Positions 34,201 through 43,344 are shown, counted from the first letter of the stretch. The stretch: 64,000 nucleotides of DNA from Ferrimonas aestuarii (GCF_005116665.1 NZ_SWCJ01000014.1:1-64000), one strand, 5' to 3'. The notes: generated by a model not told the origin, from the letters alone. Program-made: numbers and translations.

Positions 34201-37200
34201 GCGTATGGCGGCAATCAGTTCCTTTGGCTTTGGCGGTGCCTTAGCCCATGTCATCCTCAAAGCGCCACAATCAACGCCTGTTGAGGCTCTCCCGGATGGG
34301 CAACCTACAATCTATCCGCACCCGCTAGTGTTGTCGGCACCCAGCGAAGCCGCACTCACGGCCCACGTGGAAAGCGTTCGAGACTGGCTAGCCCAATTTC
34401 CAACTCTACCCTATTACCAAATGTGCCGATCGTTTGCCTTGGGCCGTTCGCATTTGCGCTATCGCACAGCCAACTTGGCGTTGAATCGCAGCAACGTCAC
34501 AGACAGGCTCACGGCGTGGCTGAATTCATCGCGCAAACCCATGCCGATGCGCGAGCAGGTAAAATGTGCCTGGTTGTTTACCGGCCAGGGTGAACATTAT
34601 CTGAAAATGGGACAGGAGCTGTATCAACGCTTTCCACTGTTTCGCGAGAGTTTCGATCGCTGCGTGGCGGCAGTTGAACGGGCTGACCATCCGTTTACCC
34701 TGACTCAACTGGCGTTTGAGATTGAGGATACGCGCAAGTGGCGCGATCTGTATCTGCAACCAATCCTGTTCGCGACTCAGTATGCGTTAGCACGGTTGAT
34801 GCAGGCATGCGGCGTTGAACCAGAGGTCATGGTGGGCCACAGTTTGGGTGAGTATGCGGTGGCGTGCTTAGCGGGCTGTATGACACCAGAAGAGGCGATG
34901 CGCATTCTGTACCGAAGAGGGCAACTCACCGAAACCTTGCAGCCAGGTAACTTTATGGTGGTGATCTTTGCCTCTCGAGAGGTGGTCGAGCCCGAGCTTA
35001 ATCTTGATAAGGCTCAGATCGCTGCAGTTAACAGCCCCAATAAGACGGTGATATCCGGTGACGGCCAAGAGGCGGAGCGGATGCGAGTGCTGTTCCAGTC
35101 TCGGGGTATTGAAAGCTACTACCTTAAAACCAATACGGCATTCCACTCCAGTGCCACGGACCCCATCCTTGAAGCTTTTGCCGATAGCCTGAAGCACATC
35201 CAGTTTCAGCCGCCGAAGCGGTGTTGGATCTCTACCGTAACCGGCCATCTAAAAAACGATGCCCCAAACAGCGCCTACTGGGTTCGACACATGCGGGACA
35301 CCGTGCTTTTCTCCCCAGCGATGGCGACCCTCAAAGGAGAGCCGCTGGAGTTTATCGAACTGGGGCCTGGTGCCAGCTCTCTCGCTGGAGCAAGGGAAAC
35401 CTTGGGATGTAAGGATGCGCTCTATCTGCGAACCTTAAACCCGAAAAAGGGCGAGCGTACGGAGAGTTACTTCTTGTTAGAAACACTGTGTCGTTTGTAT
35501 GAGCGAGGCGTGGACGTTAACTGGGAGCCGGTGACCACAGGCGTGGTGCGGGCCAATCAGGTGCCCGGACTGACGTTTAGGCAGCGACCCTACTGGATCA
35601 AAGACATCACCCCAGAGGACTTTTCCGCCTTTAGTGCGACCTCAACACCCAAGGATGAGACTGCCGATTGGCATTATGGCTTGCAGTGGCAACCGGGGCC
35701 GTCGTTGCCGTCATTGCCCGTAGAATCGAAGTTAATGAACTGGCTGATCGTCGGTGCCGATGATGAACTGACTCGGTCGTTGATCGGCAAGCTTAAGGCG
35801 GATAATCAGTCGGTGTTCTGGCTGCATTATGGTGAGGGTAGGTCGCGCAAGGCCGATGTCCATATTGAAGGTGAGCGTTCTCGCGGCGAATGGAGTCAGG
35901 CTCTGGGACGGATCTTCAACCTCAAGAGCCGATCCGCGGCGGCGCCATGGCGGACGGTTGTTAATCTAAGTGGCATGGCTGTCGAGACGTTGGATCTGAA
36001 TCGACTCAATGACACTCAAGCCAATCGCTTTAACCTGCTATTGCCGATGCTACAAGGGTTGTATGACCAAGGGTATGTTCATCCTTTGTGGATGGTGACA
36101 GTCGGTGCTCAGGCGGTGGATGATGAAGCACAGACGGATCTGGCGTCTGCTCCGTTATGGGGTTTCGGTAAGACCCTGTTCTTAGAAAATCCGGCTTGGC
36201 GTGGCGGAATGATTGACCTCGGGCTTGATGCTGAGGCGCAGCGCGCGGCCAACCAGGTGATTGCCAAGGTTGTGACCCCTGAGTTTGAACATTGTATCGC
36301 CGTTAGGGGGGAGCAGCAGTACGTTCAGCAGCTAGTACGGGCGCCTTTGAAGTCGCAACCAGCAGCCACGCTTCGTGACGACGGTGTCTATGTGATTACT
36401 GGGGGCTTGGGCGGTTTAGGACTCAAGGTGGCCGACTGGATCGTCGACAAGGGCGGTCGAGACCTCATTCTGATCAGCCGCCGCAGCCTGCCGACAGTTA
36501 TTGATGCCGAACATCCCGATGCTGCGGTCACGGAGCAGGTGACCAAGCTGCAGCAGCGAGGCGCAAGGGTTCATGTCGAGTCCATAGATGTTCGTGATAG
36601 CCAAGCCCTGAGTGAGCTGTTTTCTCGGTTGGATGCTAAGGGAGTTGCGGTGCGCGGGGTTGTGCACGCCGCGGGCGAGAACTGGTTCGGCAAGGTATTG
36701 GATCTAGACCGCGAGCGGTTTATCGAAACTCTGAAGACCAAGGTTTCAGCGTCTTATGCGCTGCATGAGTTAACCCGAGAGCGGGACCTAGACTGTTTTA
36801 TGCTGTTCTCGTCGGTATCGGCTTTCTGGGGCTCGGTGAATCTGGCCCACTACACGGCGGCCAATCAGTTTATGGACATGTTGAGTCTTCACCGTGCCCA
36901 GCAGGGGCTGCCCAGTCTGTGTATAGATTGGGGGCCTTGGGATGAGGTAGGCATGAGTGCTAAGCCGGCTGAGCGAGAGGTGATGGCCAAGCTGGGGCTG
37001 CAGCTGCTGGCGCCGGAACAGGCTTTGAAGGCGATGGAGGCGGCCTATGTCGCCAAACGACCGCTGAGCATGATAACCAATAACGATTGGGATACCTTTC
37101 AAGTGTTCATCGACTTTTGTTTGCAGCCATCTGCGTTTGCCAACGTCACTAAGAGCCGTGAGCAAACCGCAGTTCGCACTGAGGACCGTATCGGCGCCAT

Positions 37201-38293
37201 CAAGCAGGCTAGCGCAGCCGAGGCGATGGCCATGATCAATAAGGCGGTGCGGCTGGAGCTGAAATCGGTCACTTTGTTAGAGAGTGCCGACCGTATCGAT
37301 GAGCAACAACGTTTCAATTTTATGGGCATGGACTCGCTGATGGCGTTGTCTTTTGCGGCGGCGTTGGAGAACTATTTTCAGTTCGAGGTTCCCAGCACGC
37401 TTACCTATAACTACCCGACCATCAAGGCGGTTAATGAATTTATCTATCAGAATCTTATTGGAGCTGCGTATGAGGATTCGGAAGGAGAGCCTCGGGATGG
37501 TGAACCGGCGATTCAAAGTTGGTTACGACCGTTAAATTCCGAAGTCGAGCCCATGCTGATCTGTCTGCCTTTTGCTGGTTCTGGGGTCACTGCGTATCAA
37601 CCACTGGCCGCGGAGCTGGAAGGCAAGGTGCACCTGGTCGGTATCCAGTTACCGGGCCGAGAAGAGATGAGTCACCTATCGGCGGTGGTGGAGATGGAGA
37701 CGATGGTGGAACAGATCATTGCCCAACTTACGGATATTCGCCGTCCCTGTTTTATCTATGGCCACAGCATGGGTGCGGCGATAGCGTCAGAGCTGGCCAA
37801 GCGACTGGAGCGACACAGTAGCTTGGCCATCGATGGTTTGATTGTCTCCGGTTGCAATCCGCCTGAGGGCAAGCGGGCGCACCCAATACATCAGCTTGCC
37901 GATGAGCAGCTCGTTGATGCCGTGCTTGATAAGTATGAAAGCCCAATGCACCGAAGCGAACGCAAGCAAGCCATCAGTCGTTCGATAGGGCTACTGCGGG
38001 CCGATTTGACACTGTTTGAAACCTATCAACCCACTGAAGATCGCCTTCATGTACCAATTGCATCCGTATATTCGGCTCAAGACCCGCTGGTGGATGAGGC
38101 ATCGATGAGGCGCTGGCAGAAGTTTACTGAGGGAGGGTTTGTGTTTAAGAAGGTGGAGGGTGGCCATCGTTTTGTCGTCGATAATTCCTCTGAATTGGCA
38201 CAGGCGTTGGACGCGGCAATATTGGAAATAACTCAACATTCGACTGGGGGAACAGATGGCACAGACGACGCCATGGTACAACATGCTGGGTGA
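31286..38293 (+). CDS. FAAL-KS-AT-KR-ACP-TE polyketide synthase
   Basis: About 2335 residues. Order: fatty-acyl-AMP ligase (1-560; YTSGSTSQPKAVMISH, GRKKDVVIVRGRNH), ketosynthase (570-1000; Cys743 in DTACSSS, HGTGT, NIGHLE), acyltransferase (1095-1400; Ser1186 in GHSLGEY, AFHSS suggests malonyl), ketoreductase (1700-1880; GGLGGLG, FSSVSAF, Tyr in HYTAANQF), carrier protein (Ser2017 in GMDSL) and thioesterase (Ser2161 in GHSMG, His in GGHRF). No carrier lies between ligase and ketosynthase, and there is no DH or ER. Predicted product: a fatty acid extended once and reduced to the 3-hydroxy acyl form. ATG at 31286 is preferred for its GGGAG site; ATG 31274 is also open. The phosphopantetheinyl transferase must be elsewhere. 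Confidence 0.9.
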   Translation: MPSLSPSTPFNDAPVTSVTELFYHTATHHPDREALAFLDHKGNQRRSLTYGALRDQSLQVATALQRYAEAGDTVLLAVDDEHDFVLAFGGALLAGLVPAPMPPLRNKRVATGLERCVQALKAHGGKLMLVAEGQEAWVRSHLDAHNLAHVQVLSFTALDYLKVEPAKIPEAASEATAYLQYTSGSTSQPKAVMISHRNVIANVGCLEQQLCGDEPLRVAGWLPLHHDMGLVGHLLFTLYKGGFAALLSPSSFLARPGLWLEAVSRYQVNVAAAPTFALDLCARHAKVSDQCDLSSWKWLCVGSETVNMPVLRAFVARFAALGMAENAIRPVYGLAEATLIAAGGKQGLTELIPLVESYRSGPNASRELLPFAAFDGIELSICDVSSGEPLADGEVGEIWVEGCSVSAGYLGREPSSTPGKMPTGDLGYLRQGRLFVTGRKKDVVIVRGRNHAAEDLEALVVDTKSGHGAAVVSHPGANGDELWVFREAHRHLSLERAQAVAAKISAAIVEGFDIKPDRVVLVAAGLLPRTANNKIARQACCQRYAQGELRVLYDLPATDWQVGSESSDEDPVVIVGMACRFPGADSPEAFWHNLLEGVDCISEVPRERWNNEVFYDPAPATPGKLNTKWAGFIDRVSHFDSELFSISAIEAPEMDPQQRLLLETSWRLLEDCGCPVANVRGSDTGVFVGLSTNDYLLSKVKLSSGMETFNAYSGLGNANSVAANRLSYFYDFHGPSMTVDTACSSSLTAFHLGVQSIRNGECERAIVGGVNAILSPGPTITLSQFGMMAPDGRCKTFDASANGYVRAEGCGLVMLKRRSAALRDGDTILAEVAASVSGQDGASSGITHPNGDSQARLIARARRQAGIDGHEISYVEAHGTGTAAGDPVEVKSIVEQYGQRDDEPCFLGSVKANIGHLEAAAGIASVIKVLLMMRHQQVPPQILISQVNPALAIDNTRFQIAQERADWSCASERMAAISSFGFGGALAHVILKAPQSTPVEALPDGQPTIYPHPLVLSAPSEAALTAHVESVRDWLAQFPTLPYYQMCRSFALGRSHLRYRTANLALNRSNVTDRLTAWLNSSRKPMPMREQVKCAWLFTGQGEHYLKMGQELYQRFPLFRESFDRCVAAVERADHPFTLTQLAFEIEDTRKWRDLYLQPILFATQYALARLMQACGVEPEVMVGHSLGEYAVACLAGCMTPEEAMRILYRRGQLTETLQPGNFMVVIFASREVVEPELNLDKAQIAAVNSPNKTVISGDGQEAERMRVLFQSRGIESYYLKTNTAFHSSATDPILEAFADSLKHIQFQPPKRCWISTVTGHLKNDAPNSAYWVRHMRDTVLFSPAMATLKGEPLEFIELGPGASSLAGARETLGCKDALYLRTLNPKKGERTESYFLLETLCRLYERGVDVNWEPVTTGVVRANQVPGLTFRQRPYWIKDITPEDFSAFSATSTPKDETADWHYGLQWQPGPSLPSLPVESKLMNWLIVGADDELTRSLIGKLKADNQSVFWLHYGEGRSRKADVHIEGERSRGEWSQALGRIFNLKSRSAAAPWRTVVNLSGMAVETLDLNRLNDTQANRFNLLLPMLQGLYDQGYVHPLWMVTVGAQAVDDEAQTDLASAPLWGFGKTLFLENPAWRGGMIDLGLDAEAQRAANQVIAKVVTPEFEHCIAVRGEQQYVQQLVRAPLKSQPAATLRDDGVYVITGGLGGLGLKVADWIVDKGGRDLILISRRSLPTVIDAEHPDAAVTEQVTKLQQRGARVHVESIDVRDSQALSELFSRLDAKGVAVRGVVHAAGENWFGKVLDLDRERFIETLKTKVSASYALHELTRERDLDCFMLFSSVSAFWGSVNLAHYTAANQFMDMLSLHRAQQGLPSLCIDWGPWDEVGMSAKPAEREVMAKLGLQLLAPEQALKAMEAAYVAKRPLSMITNNDWDTFQVFIDFCLQPSAFANVTKSREQTAVRTEDRIGAIKQASAAEAMAMINKAVRLELKSVTLLESADRIDEQQRFNFMGMDSLMALSFAAALENYFQFEVPSTLTYNYPTIKAVNEFIYQNLIGAAYEDSEGEPRDGEPAIQSWLRPLNSEVEPMLICLPFAGSGVTAYQPLAAELEGKVHLVGIQLPGREEMSHLSAVVEMETMVEQIIAQLTDIRRPCFIYGHSMGAAIASELAKRLERHSSLAIDGLIVSGCNPPEGKRAHPIHQLADEQLVDAVLDKYESPMHRSERKQAISRSIGLLRADLTLFETYQPTEDRLHVPIASVYSAQDPLVDEASMRRWQKFTEGGFVFKKVEGGHRFVVDNSSELAQALDAAILEITQHSTGGTDGTDDAMVQHAG

Positions 38294-39005
38294 ACGCTAT
38301 AGCGGTGACCAGCCTACGTTTTACGACTCCGATGGCCTGCCATGGGTGAAGACCCTTGAAGACAACTGGCAGGTCTTCCGTGATGAATTGATTGCGTTAT
38401 CGGAATCTAGGCCGCAGCAGCTTCGCCCCTATTACATCAACAAGGCGATGTCATTTCCGCCGCGGCATTGGAAGACCATGGGGCTCTATTTCTGGCGATT
38501 CACTATGCATGGCAACTGCAAGCGTTGCCCCAAAACGGTAGGCTTGCTGGAGTCGATTCCCGGCTTGGTGTCCGCGTCGTTATCGGTGTTGGAGCCAGGC
38601 TCCAACATCAACCCTCACCAAGGCGATACCGACGCGGTCTATCGCTGTCACCTGCCGTTGTCGGTACCCGAACCACTGCCTAATTGTGGTCTGCAGGTGG
38701 GGACGGACATTCGAGGTTGGGAAGAGGGCCGCGCATTGACCTTCTGCGACGCCCAGACTCATACGGCATGGAATCACAGCGATCGCCGTCGCTTAGTGAT
38801 GATTATCGACGTGGTTAGGCCGGAGTTTATCGATCGACAGCACGGGGTATGCGCCCACGTCTTAGCGTCCTCGGTGATCCAGATGCTGTATCAGTCTTCA
38901 TCGTTATTGAATCGGCTCCCAGGGCTACTAAAGCGTGGTTTGTATCACCTGTTTCGGGGGCTTATCTATCTCTATCTGCCAATACAGCGCCGCTTTGCCC
39001 TTTAA
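38256..39005 (+). CDS. Aspartyl/asparaginyl beta-hydroxylase-family dioxygenase
   Basis: A 249-residue Fe(II)/2-oxoglutarate oxygenase of the AspH/LpxO family. The motif PHQGDTD (His121) and distal HTAWNHSDRRRL (His169, Arg) mark the iron and 2-oxoglutarate sites. The residue two after His121 is Gly rather than Asp, as in AspH, which uses only two His ligands. The C-terminal 40 residues are hydrophobic and basic, suggesting membrane contact. The gene overlaps the PKS end by 38 bp with its own GGGGGA site, so they are coupled. It may hydroxylate the PKS lipid or a protein Asp/Asn. It may be the last gene of the operon. Confidence 0.85.
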   Translation: MAQTTPWYNMLGERYSGDQPTFYDSDGLPWVKTLEDNWQVFRDELIALSESRPQQLRPYYINKAMSFPPRHWKTMGLYFWRFTMHGNCKRCPKTVGLLESIPGLVSASLSVLEPGSNINPHQGDTDAVYRCHLPLSVPEPLPNCGLQVGTDIRGWEEGRALTFCDAQTHTAWNHSDRRRLVMIIDVVRPEFIDRQHGVCAHVLASSVIQMLYQSSSLLNRLPGLLKRGLYHLFRGLIYLYLPIQRRFAL

Positions 39006-39487
39006 GAGGTGTGTTTGGAATTCGAATGCCAAAGTGAGTGGGGAGCTGTTCAGTAAATCCATGGGTAGCATCTGATGCTCTGTATGTTTAAGCTCTCAAT
39101 CATGAGGTGGCAACACAGTGGCTGCCAAATGAAGCGGTTGATAGGAGCACACTGTGCCATGGGGTAATGGTCAATTAGACAGCGTTTCCGGACTGTATTG
39201 ATTTAAAGACAGTCTTCAGAAGTTGCACCGAAGAGAGGTCGCGCAGATGAAAGGCGAGCGCTTGATTAGAAATGAGGGAGCGGGATTAGTGCATCGCTCC
39301 CCGGTAGTGCCTTTGGGTCAAAACCGGTTGTTATTCACTTTAGATTTTAGTGATTAGTGACAGGGCACGTTTTTATTTAAACTGCAATTTCTCGAAAAGC
39401 GCTTTAGTTTAGCCATGTGACAAGTATGAGAAAGCGATCAAAGCAAAAATAGGCAAATCAGAGTTTATTGAATTCGTGCGGGTTGGT
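39006..39487. other. Intergenic region at the right edge of the PKS locus
   Basis: About 480 bp with no open frame that has a ribosome site and no clear terminator. Short open stretches on the minus strand do not match a family I recognise. It could hold decayed mobile DNA, but I cannot support that. Confidence 0.5.
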
Positions 39488-40066
39488 TTAATCGCCTTTT
39501 ATGCTGCTTAGCACTTGCTCAAAATAAGCAATGCCCTTGGCTTGAGTCATTGCGATATTGTTCTGAGGAATTTGCTCTGGGTTTGGGTATTGTTTTAGCA
39601 CCTTCTCCATACTCTGCTCTCGTATGATGTGCAAAGTAGGGTAGGGAGACCGGTTAGTGTAGTGTCCAGGGGAGTGGGCAGGTTCATCGTCGAAAAAGTA
39701 GTCAGGGTGAAAGTTGGCTAGCTGGAAAATTCCCTCATAACCTAACTCGACGATCTGATCACCGGCATCGTCGACCAATTCTAAAAATCGCTCGAACTGA
39801 GCAAAACCGTCTGTGAATATCAGTAAAGTGGTTTCCAATTGAGGGTTAGCGATTAAGAGTTCACATTGCTTAGCTAGCGCCTCCATAGCCTGACGTAATT
39901 TTGTCGCCGGAGTGGGAGCATACACTATGGTATTACGCACAAACTCTTTTTTGGCAAATGGGCAAAAATTTAGGCCAATGACGATCTGCTCCAGCCATTG
40001 CTGCGTTTGTTGTACTTCGGCCGAAATGTTGGCTTGTATAGTATGGGTATTCATAGGTGGCGACAT
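39488..40066 (-). CDS. DUF1415 family protein
   Basis: A 192-residue soluble protein with the DUF1415 phrases WLEQIVIGLNFCPFAKKEF near the start, LLIFTDGFAQFERFLELV in the middle and GIFQLANFHPDYFFDDEP, PYPTLHIIREQSME and TNRSPYP after it. The family is common in gammaproteobacteria and has no known function. ATG at 40066 and ATG at 40054 are both open and neither has a good ribosome site. It is a single gene. Confidence 0.85.
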   Translation of the reverse strand: MSPPMNTHTIQANISAEVQQTQQWLEQIVIGLNFCPFAKKEFVRNTIVYAPTPATKLRQAMEALAKQCELLIANPQLETTLLIFTDGFAQFERFLELVDDAGDQIVELGYEGIFQLANFHPDYFFDDEPAHSPGHYTNRSPYPTLHIIREQSMEKVLKQYPNPEQIPQNNIAMTQAKGIAYFEQVLSSIKGD

Positions 40067-40282
40067 CCTTGCTGCGTGAACAATAAAATCAGGTCAGTCT
40101 GATCTGCTGAGGCAATATACCCGCAAACCTTCCTTGAGGCGATGGGAAGTGAACCAAAGGTCACACGGTCTACTAAGGCGGAAGAGCTAGGTTATTCAAT
40201 TCGTAAGCAGTAAGTGGCTTGCGTTTATCACTGAACCAAAATGTTAGGTGCGCGTATCTTCCTGTTTAGTAGGAGGGTAATT

Positions 40283-41740
40283 TTGCAGCCGATCAGTATT
40301 GTGTGGTTAAAGCGAGATCTTCGCCTTACGGATCATCAGCCATTACAGGCCGCTATCGAGAGTGGCCATCAGGTGTTACTGCTCTACCTGTTTGAGCCAG
40401 AACTGCTGGAAAACCCGCATTATGACCTGCGCCACTGGCGCTTTGTTGCCCAGTCAATTGACGATCTGAATCGGCGGCTTGCTGGCTATGCTACCGAGGT
40501 GTTGGTGATGCGCAGCGAGGCGGAATTGGCGCTGCGTGAGCTGATTGGCCATTTTGATGTCGCTGGGATCTACTCTCATCAAGAGATCGGTCTAAAGGTG
40601 ACCTTTGAGCGTGACAAGCGCATCAAACAATTGTGTCAGCATCATCGCATTCCGTGGTTTGAGTTTGCCCATGGTGCCGTCATTCGAGGTGCCAGTAATC
40701 GTGACGGCTGGGATGCTCATTGGAATCGGGTGATGCGCTCCCAACTGGCTACGCCCGTGCTCGGTGACGCTGAGTTTGTTAGCCAAACGCAAATACCTGA
40801 CTCACTGCGCTTTGAACTTCCGCTGCGGTGGCGGCAAAAGCAGCGCGGCATGCAAACTGGTGGGCCAAGCATGGCCAACAAGACGCTGGACAGTTTTTTC
40901 AGCGAGCGTGGCCGAGATTACTATCGCTCTATTTCCAGTCCAACGTCGAGCCGTACGGCCTGCTCTCGTATGTCTCCCTATCTTGCCTGGGGCAATGTGT
41001 CGCTGCGGGAGGTGTATCAGGCAGTGTTGGCCCATTGGCAGCAGCCTGGGTTTAGGCGCAGCTTATCTGCGCTGTCCTCGCGGCTTCATTGGCATTGCCA
41101 TTTCATGCAGAAATTTGAATCTCAGAATGAGATTGAGTTTGTATGCATGAATTCAGGCTACGACAACTTTCCCTATGAGATCCGTGATAAAGCCTTAGAT
41201 GCGTGGTGCCAAGGACAAACAGGTGTGCCTTTGGTTGATGCGTGCATGCGCTGCTTGCAACACACGGGGTACGTTAACTTTCGCATGCGGGCGATGCTGG
41301 TCAGCGTATTGTGTCATCACCTCAATCTAGATTGGCGCAGTGGAGTCACTCATCTGGCTATGCTGTTTCTCGATTTTGAACCGGGCATTCACTATCCCCA
41401 GTTTCAGATGCAGGCGTCCGTCACAGGCATCAATACCATCCGCATCTACAACCCGACCAAACAAGCGCAAGAACAGGACTCTCACGGCGTCTTTATTAAG
41501 CGTTGGGTCCCCGAACTGATTGACGTTCCTGTGCCGCAGCTGTTCAAACCGTGGAAGTTGACGGTGATGGAGGCCCAGATGTGTGGCGTTTCAGAGGACT
41601 CAGTCTATCTTGCACCGGTGTTTATTCCCGAACAGAGCGGGTGCGAGGCGCGAGCTCGCCTGTGGCACTATCGCAGTTTGCCTCAAGTAAAAGGCCAAGT
41701 CGCAGAGCTATTATCCCGTCATGTACGACCAAAATCTTAG
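40283..41740 (+). CDS. Cryptochrome/photolyase-family flavoprotein
   Basis: A 486-residue blue-light flavoprotein. The N-terminal Rossmann domain binds an antenna ([18 protein letters not shown]) and the helical C-terminal domain binds FAD ([44 protein letters not shown]). Photolyases split UV-induced pyrimidine dimers using light. This branch differs from the standard PhrB and may be a (6-4) or cryptochrome-like enzyme. The start is TTG at 40283, because AGGAGGG lies 5 bases upstream and the family begins at [11 protein letters not shown]. The in-frame ATG at 40241 lacks support. Confidence 0.85.
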   Translation: MQPISIVWLKRDLRLTDHQPLQAAIESGHQVLLLYLFEPELLENPHYDLRHWRFVAQSIDDLNRRLAGYATEVLVMRSEAELALRELIGHFDVAGIYSHQEIGLKVTFERDKRIKQLCQHHRIPWFEFAHGAVIRGASNRDGWDAHWNRVMRSQLATPVLGDAEFVSQTQIPDSLRFELPLRWRQKQRGMQTGGPSMANKTLDSFFSERGRDYYRSISSPTSSRTACSRMSPYLAWGNVSLREVYQAVLAHWQQPGFRRSLSALSSRLHWHCHFMQKFESQNEIEFVCMNSGYDNFPYEIRDKALDAWCQGQTGVPLVDACMRCLQHTGYVNFRMRAMLVSVLCHHLNLDWRSGVTHLAMLFLDFEPGIHYPQFQMQASVTGINTIRIYNPTKQAQEQDSHGVFIKRWVPELIDVPVPQLFKPWKLTVMEAQMCGVSEDSVYLAPVFIPEQSGCEARARLWHYRSLPQVKGQVAELLSRHVRPKS

Positions 41741-41847
41741 CCATTGGTGTTTTGAACTAAAGCTGGCGAGCGTGAAATTGGAGACAGCTTGAGTGATTGG
41801 CGTGTTAGCGCGGTACTTCACAGAAAATACTGGGTTTACTGGTTAAG

Positions 41848-42096
41848 GTGAATCGGGTTTTTCTGGAGGTGTGCGTGCTTGGGGTAGTGATTGGATTGGT
41901 TGTGGTGGCAGTGGCCATCGCTGCGTGTGTGAAGCGGCGTATTAAGCCGGTGTTTCAACCGATTGTTATTGAGGCGCCCAAAACGGAAAAAGTGCGTCGA
42001 GCTTGCCCTCGCTGTCAATACACCATGGGTTATAAACCGTCTCCTTGTCGAAAGTGTCGGGTCTATCCTCAGCCTGTCAATCAGTCAGTCCAATAA
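41848..42096 (+). CDS. Small membrane protein with C-terminal zinc-ribbon-like Cys pairs
   Basis: 82 residues from GTG at 41848, or 73 from GTG at 41875 with a TGGAG site 6 bases upstream. One membrane helix (VLGVVIGLVVVAVAIAACV) is followed by basic residues and a cytosolic tail with CPRC and CRKC, the spacing of a rubredoxin-like zinc knuckle. No family recognised. It sits alone between the photolyase gene and the WYL operon. Confidence 0.55.
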   Translation: MNRVFLEVCVLGVVIGLVVVAVAIAACVKRRIKPVFQPIVIEAPKTEKVRRACPRCQYTMGYKPSPCRKCRVYPQPVNQSVQ

Positions 42097-42349
42097 GTCC
42101 TAACCGTAAAGGGTTATCTTTTTTTGAGCTTACATAAGCGGATAAGCTAGGTATTGCAAAGTGAGTTATCGAACGAAAGGTTGCTTGGCATCAATGCGCT
42201 GGTTGCCCACGGCTTTGCCGAATTCCTCTCTCTTGTTTTCTAATTGAACAATCTTAACTTCCCGCCATTTCAATGTGTTAGCCACCTCTCAGTTTGTCGC
42301 ATTTTATGAGGTTTATTTCATTGATGGATAAAAATTAACTTGCCAAGTT

Positions 42350-42366
42350 GGAATCATAATGATTCC
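42350..42366. promoter_or_regulatory. Palindromic operator at the WYL gene start
   Basis: GGAATCAT, central A, ATGATTCC: a perfect 17-bp palindrome ending directly before ATG 42367. WYL regulators of the BrxR/CapW type repress their own operons by binding such repeats, so this is the likely operator of the downstream gene set. Confidence 0.65.
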
Positions 42367-43344
42367 ATGTATTCAAGGGAACTTAGTAACATACTGATAA
42401 AGCGAAAATTAATTTCTATGTTTGATGGCTTAACTCAAGGACAGATCGAAAGGCTGATGTTCATCGACTTCTGCCTAGTGTTTAAAGGCGAATTTGCGCG
42501 CAGTGAGTTGATGGAGCGTTTCGGTGTGGCTCAGGCTGCGGCAACGCGAGATCTCGCTCGCTATCGCCAATTGTTGGCTGAGCAGGGCAAGCCTGAGCCG
42601 GTACTCGATCACAGTGTGAAGCGTTATCGCCGGGTCTCTGACTTTGTTCCTTTGTGCCAACATAACCCTGATTACGTGATTACTCAGTTTAATCGTTCAG
42701 TGATGTCCATTGATGGTGAGTGGGGTAATCAAGGAGGTGCGTTGGCGGGTTACTTCCAAGGGGTACATAGCCCATTTGAGCAGCGCTCCCGCGCGTTATT
42801 AAACCTCTCGTCAGACATCTTACCCAGCATTACCCGAGCCATTCATCAGCAAACTCTGGTGGATATTCGTTACCTGTCTTTGACGAGAGAGTCCCTTAAA
42901 CGTTTTGCGCCCCACACCATAGTTTCTAACGGCCACCGCTGGCATGTAAGAGGCGCAGAGATTGGTAGTGATGGCAGTGCTCAGTTTAAAGATTTGGTGT
43001 TAACCCGAATGCGTTCGGTGACTGGAGTTGACCAGCGTGCGCCAGAGTCCGCATTGATGGCTGACGATCTCAGCTGGCAACAACGCGTCACGCTGCGGTT
43101 GGTGCCCCATCCAGTGAAGTTCGAGCATCATCATGAGGTAATTGAACTGGATTACGGGATGACCAATGGCTGTCTTGAGCTGCAAACCCGGCTGGCTCTG
43201 TTGGATTACACCCTGAATCTTTGGGACGTGGATTGCTCCCAAAATGCAGTGTTATCGGGGTTCCGGTATCAGCTGTATCTCGATAATCGTGCCGAGTTGG
43301 CCGGTTTTGACGCGATGCAGCGAACCCCAGGATTTACTGAGTAG
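42367..43344 (+). CDS. WYL-domain transcriptional regulator (BrxR/CapW-like)
   Basis: About 325 residues. A winged helix-turn-helix near residues 20-70 (GQIERLMFIDFCLVFKGEF, then LMERFGVAQAAATRDLARY) is followed by a WYL domain at about 155-220 (HQQTLVDIRYLSL, PHTIVSNGHRWHVRGAE, FKDLVLTRMRSV) and a C-terminal WCX-like domain. BrxR and CapW have this layout, bind ligands through WYL and repress phage-defence operons. Candidate starts are TTG 42340, ATG 42367 and ATG 42418. The 17-bp palindrome ending at 42366 argues for a start at or after 42367. Co-oriented with the four-gene set that begins about 100 bp downstream. Confidence 0.82.
   Translation: MYSRELSNILIKRKLISMFDGLTQGQIERLMFIDFCLVFKGEFARSELMERFGVAQAAATRDLARYRQLLAEQGKPEPVLDHSVKRYRRVSDFVPLCQHNPDYVITQFNRSVMSIDGEWGNQGGALAGYFQGVHSPFEQRSRALLNLSSDILPSITRAIHQQTLVDIRYLSLTRESLKRFAPHTIVSNGHRWHVRGAEIGSDGSAQFKDLVLTRMRSVTGVDQRAPESALMADDLSWQQRVTLRLVPHPVKFEHHHEVIELDYGMTNGCLELQTRLALLDYTLNLWDVDCSQNAVLSGFRYQLYLDNRAELAGFDAMQRTPGFTE

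Noticed and set aside
39158..39165. CATGGGGT, also in the anticodon arm of tRNA-Pro (10,094-10,170), as a possible att site
   Set aside because: Eight bases are expected by chance, the match lies in the anticodon arm rather than the 3' end, and no integrase gene is present.
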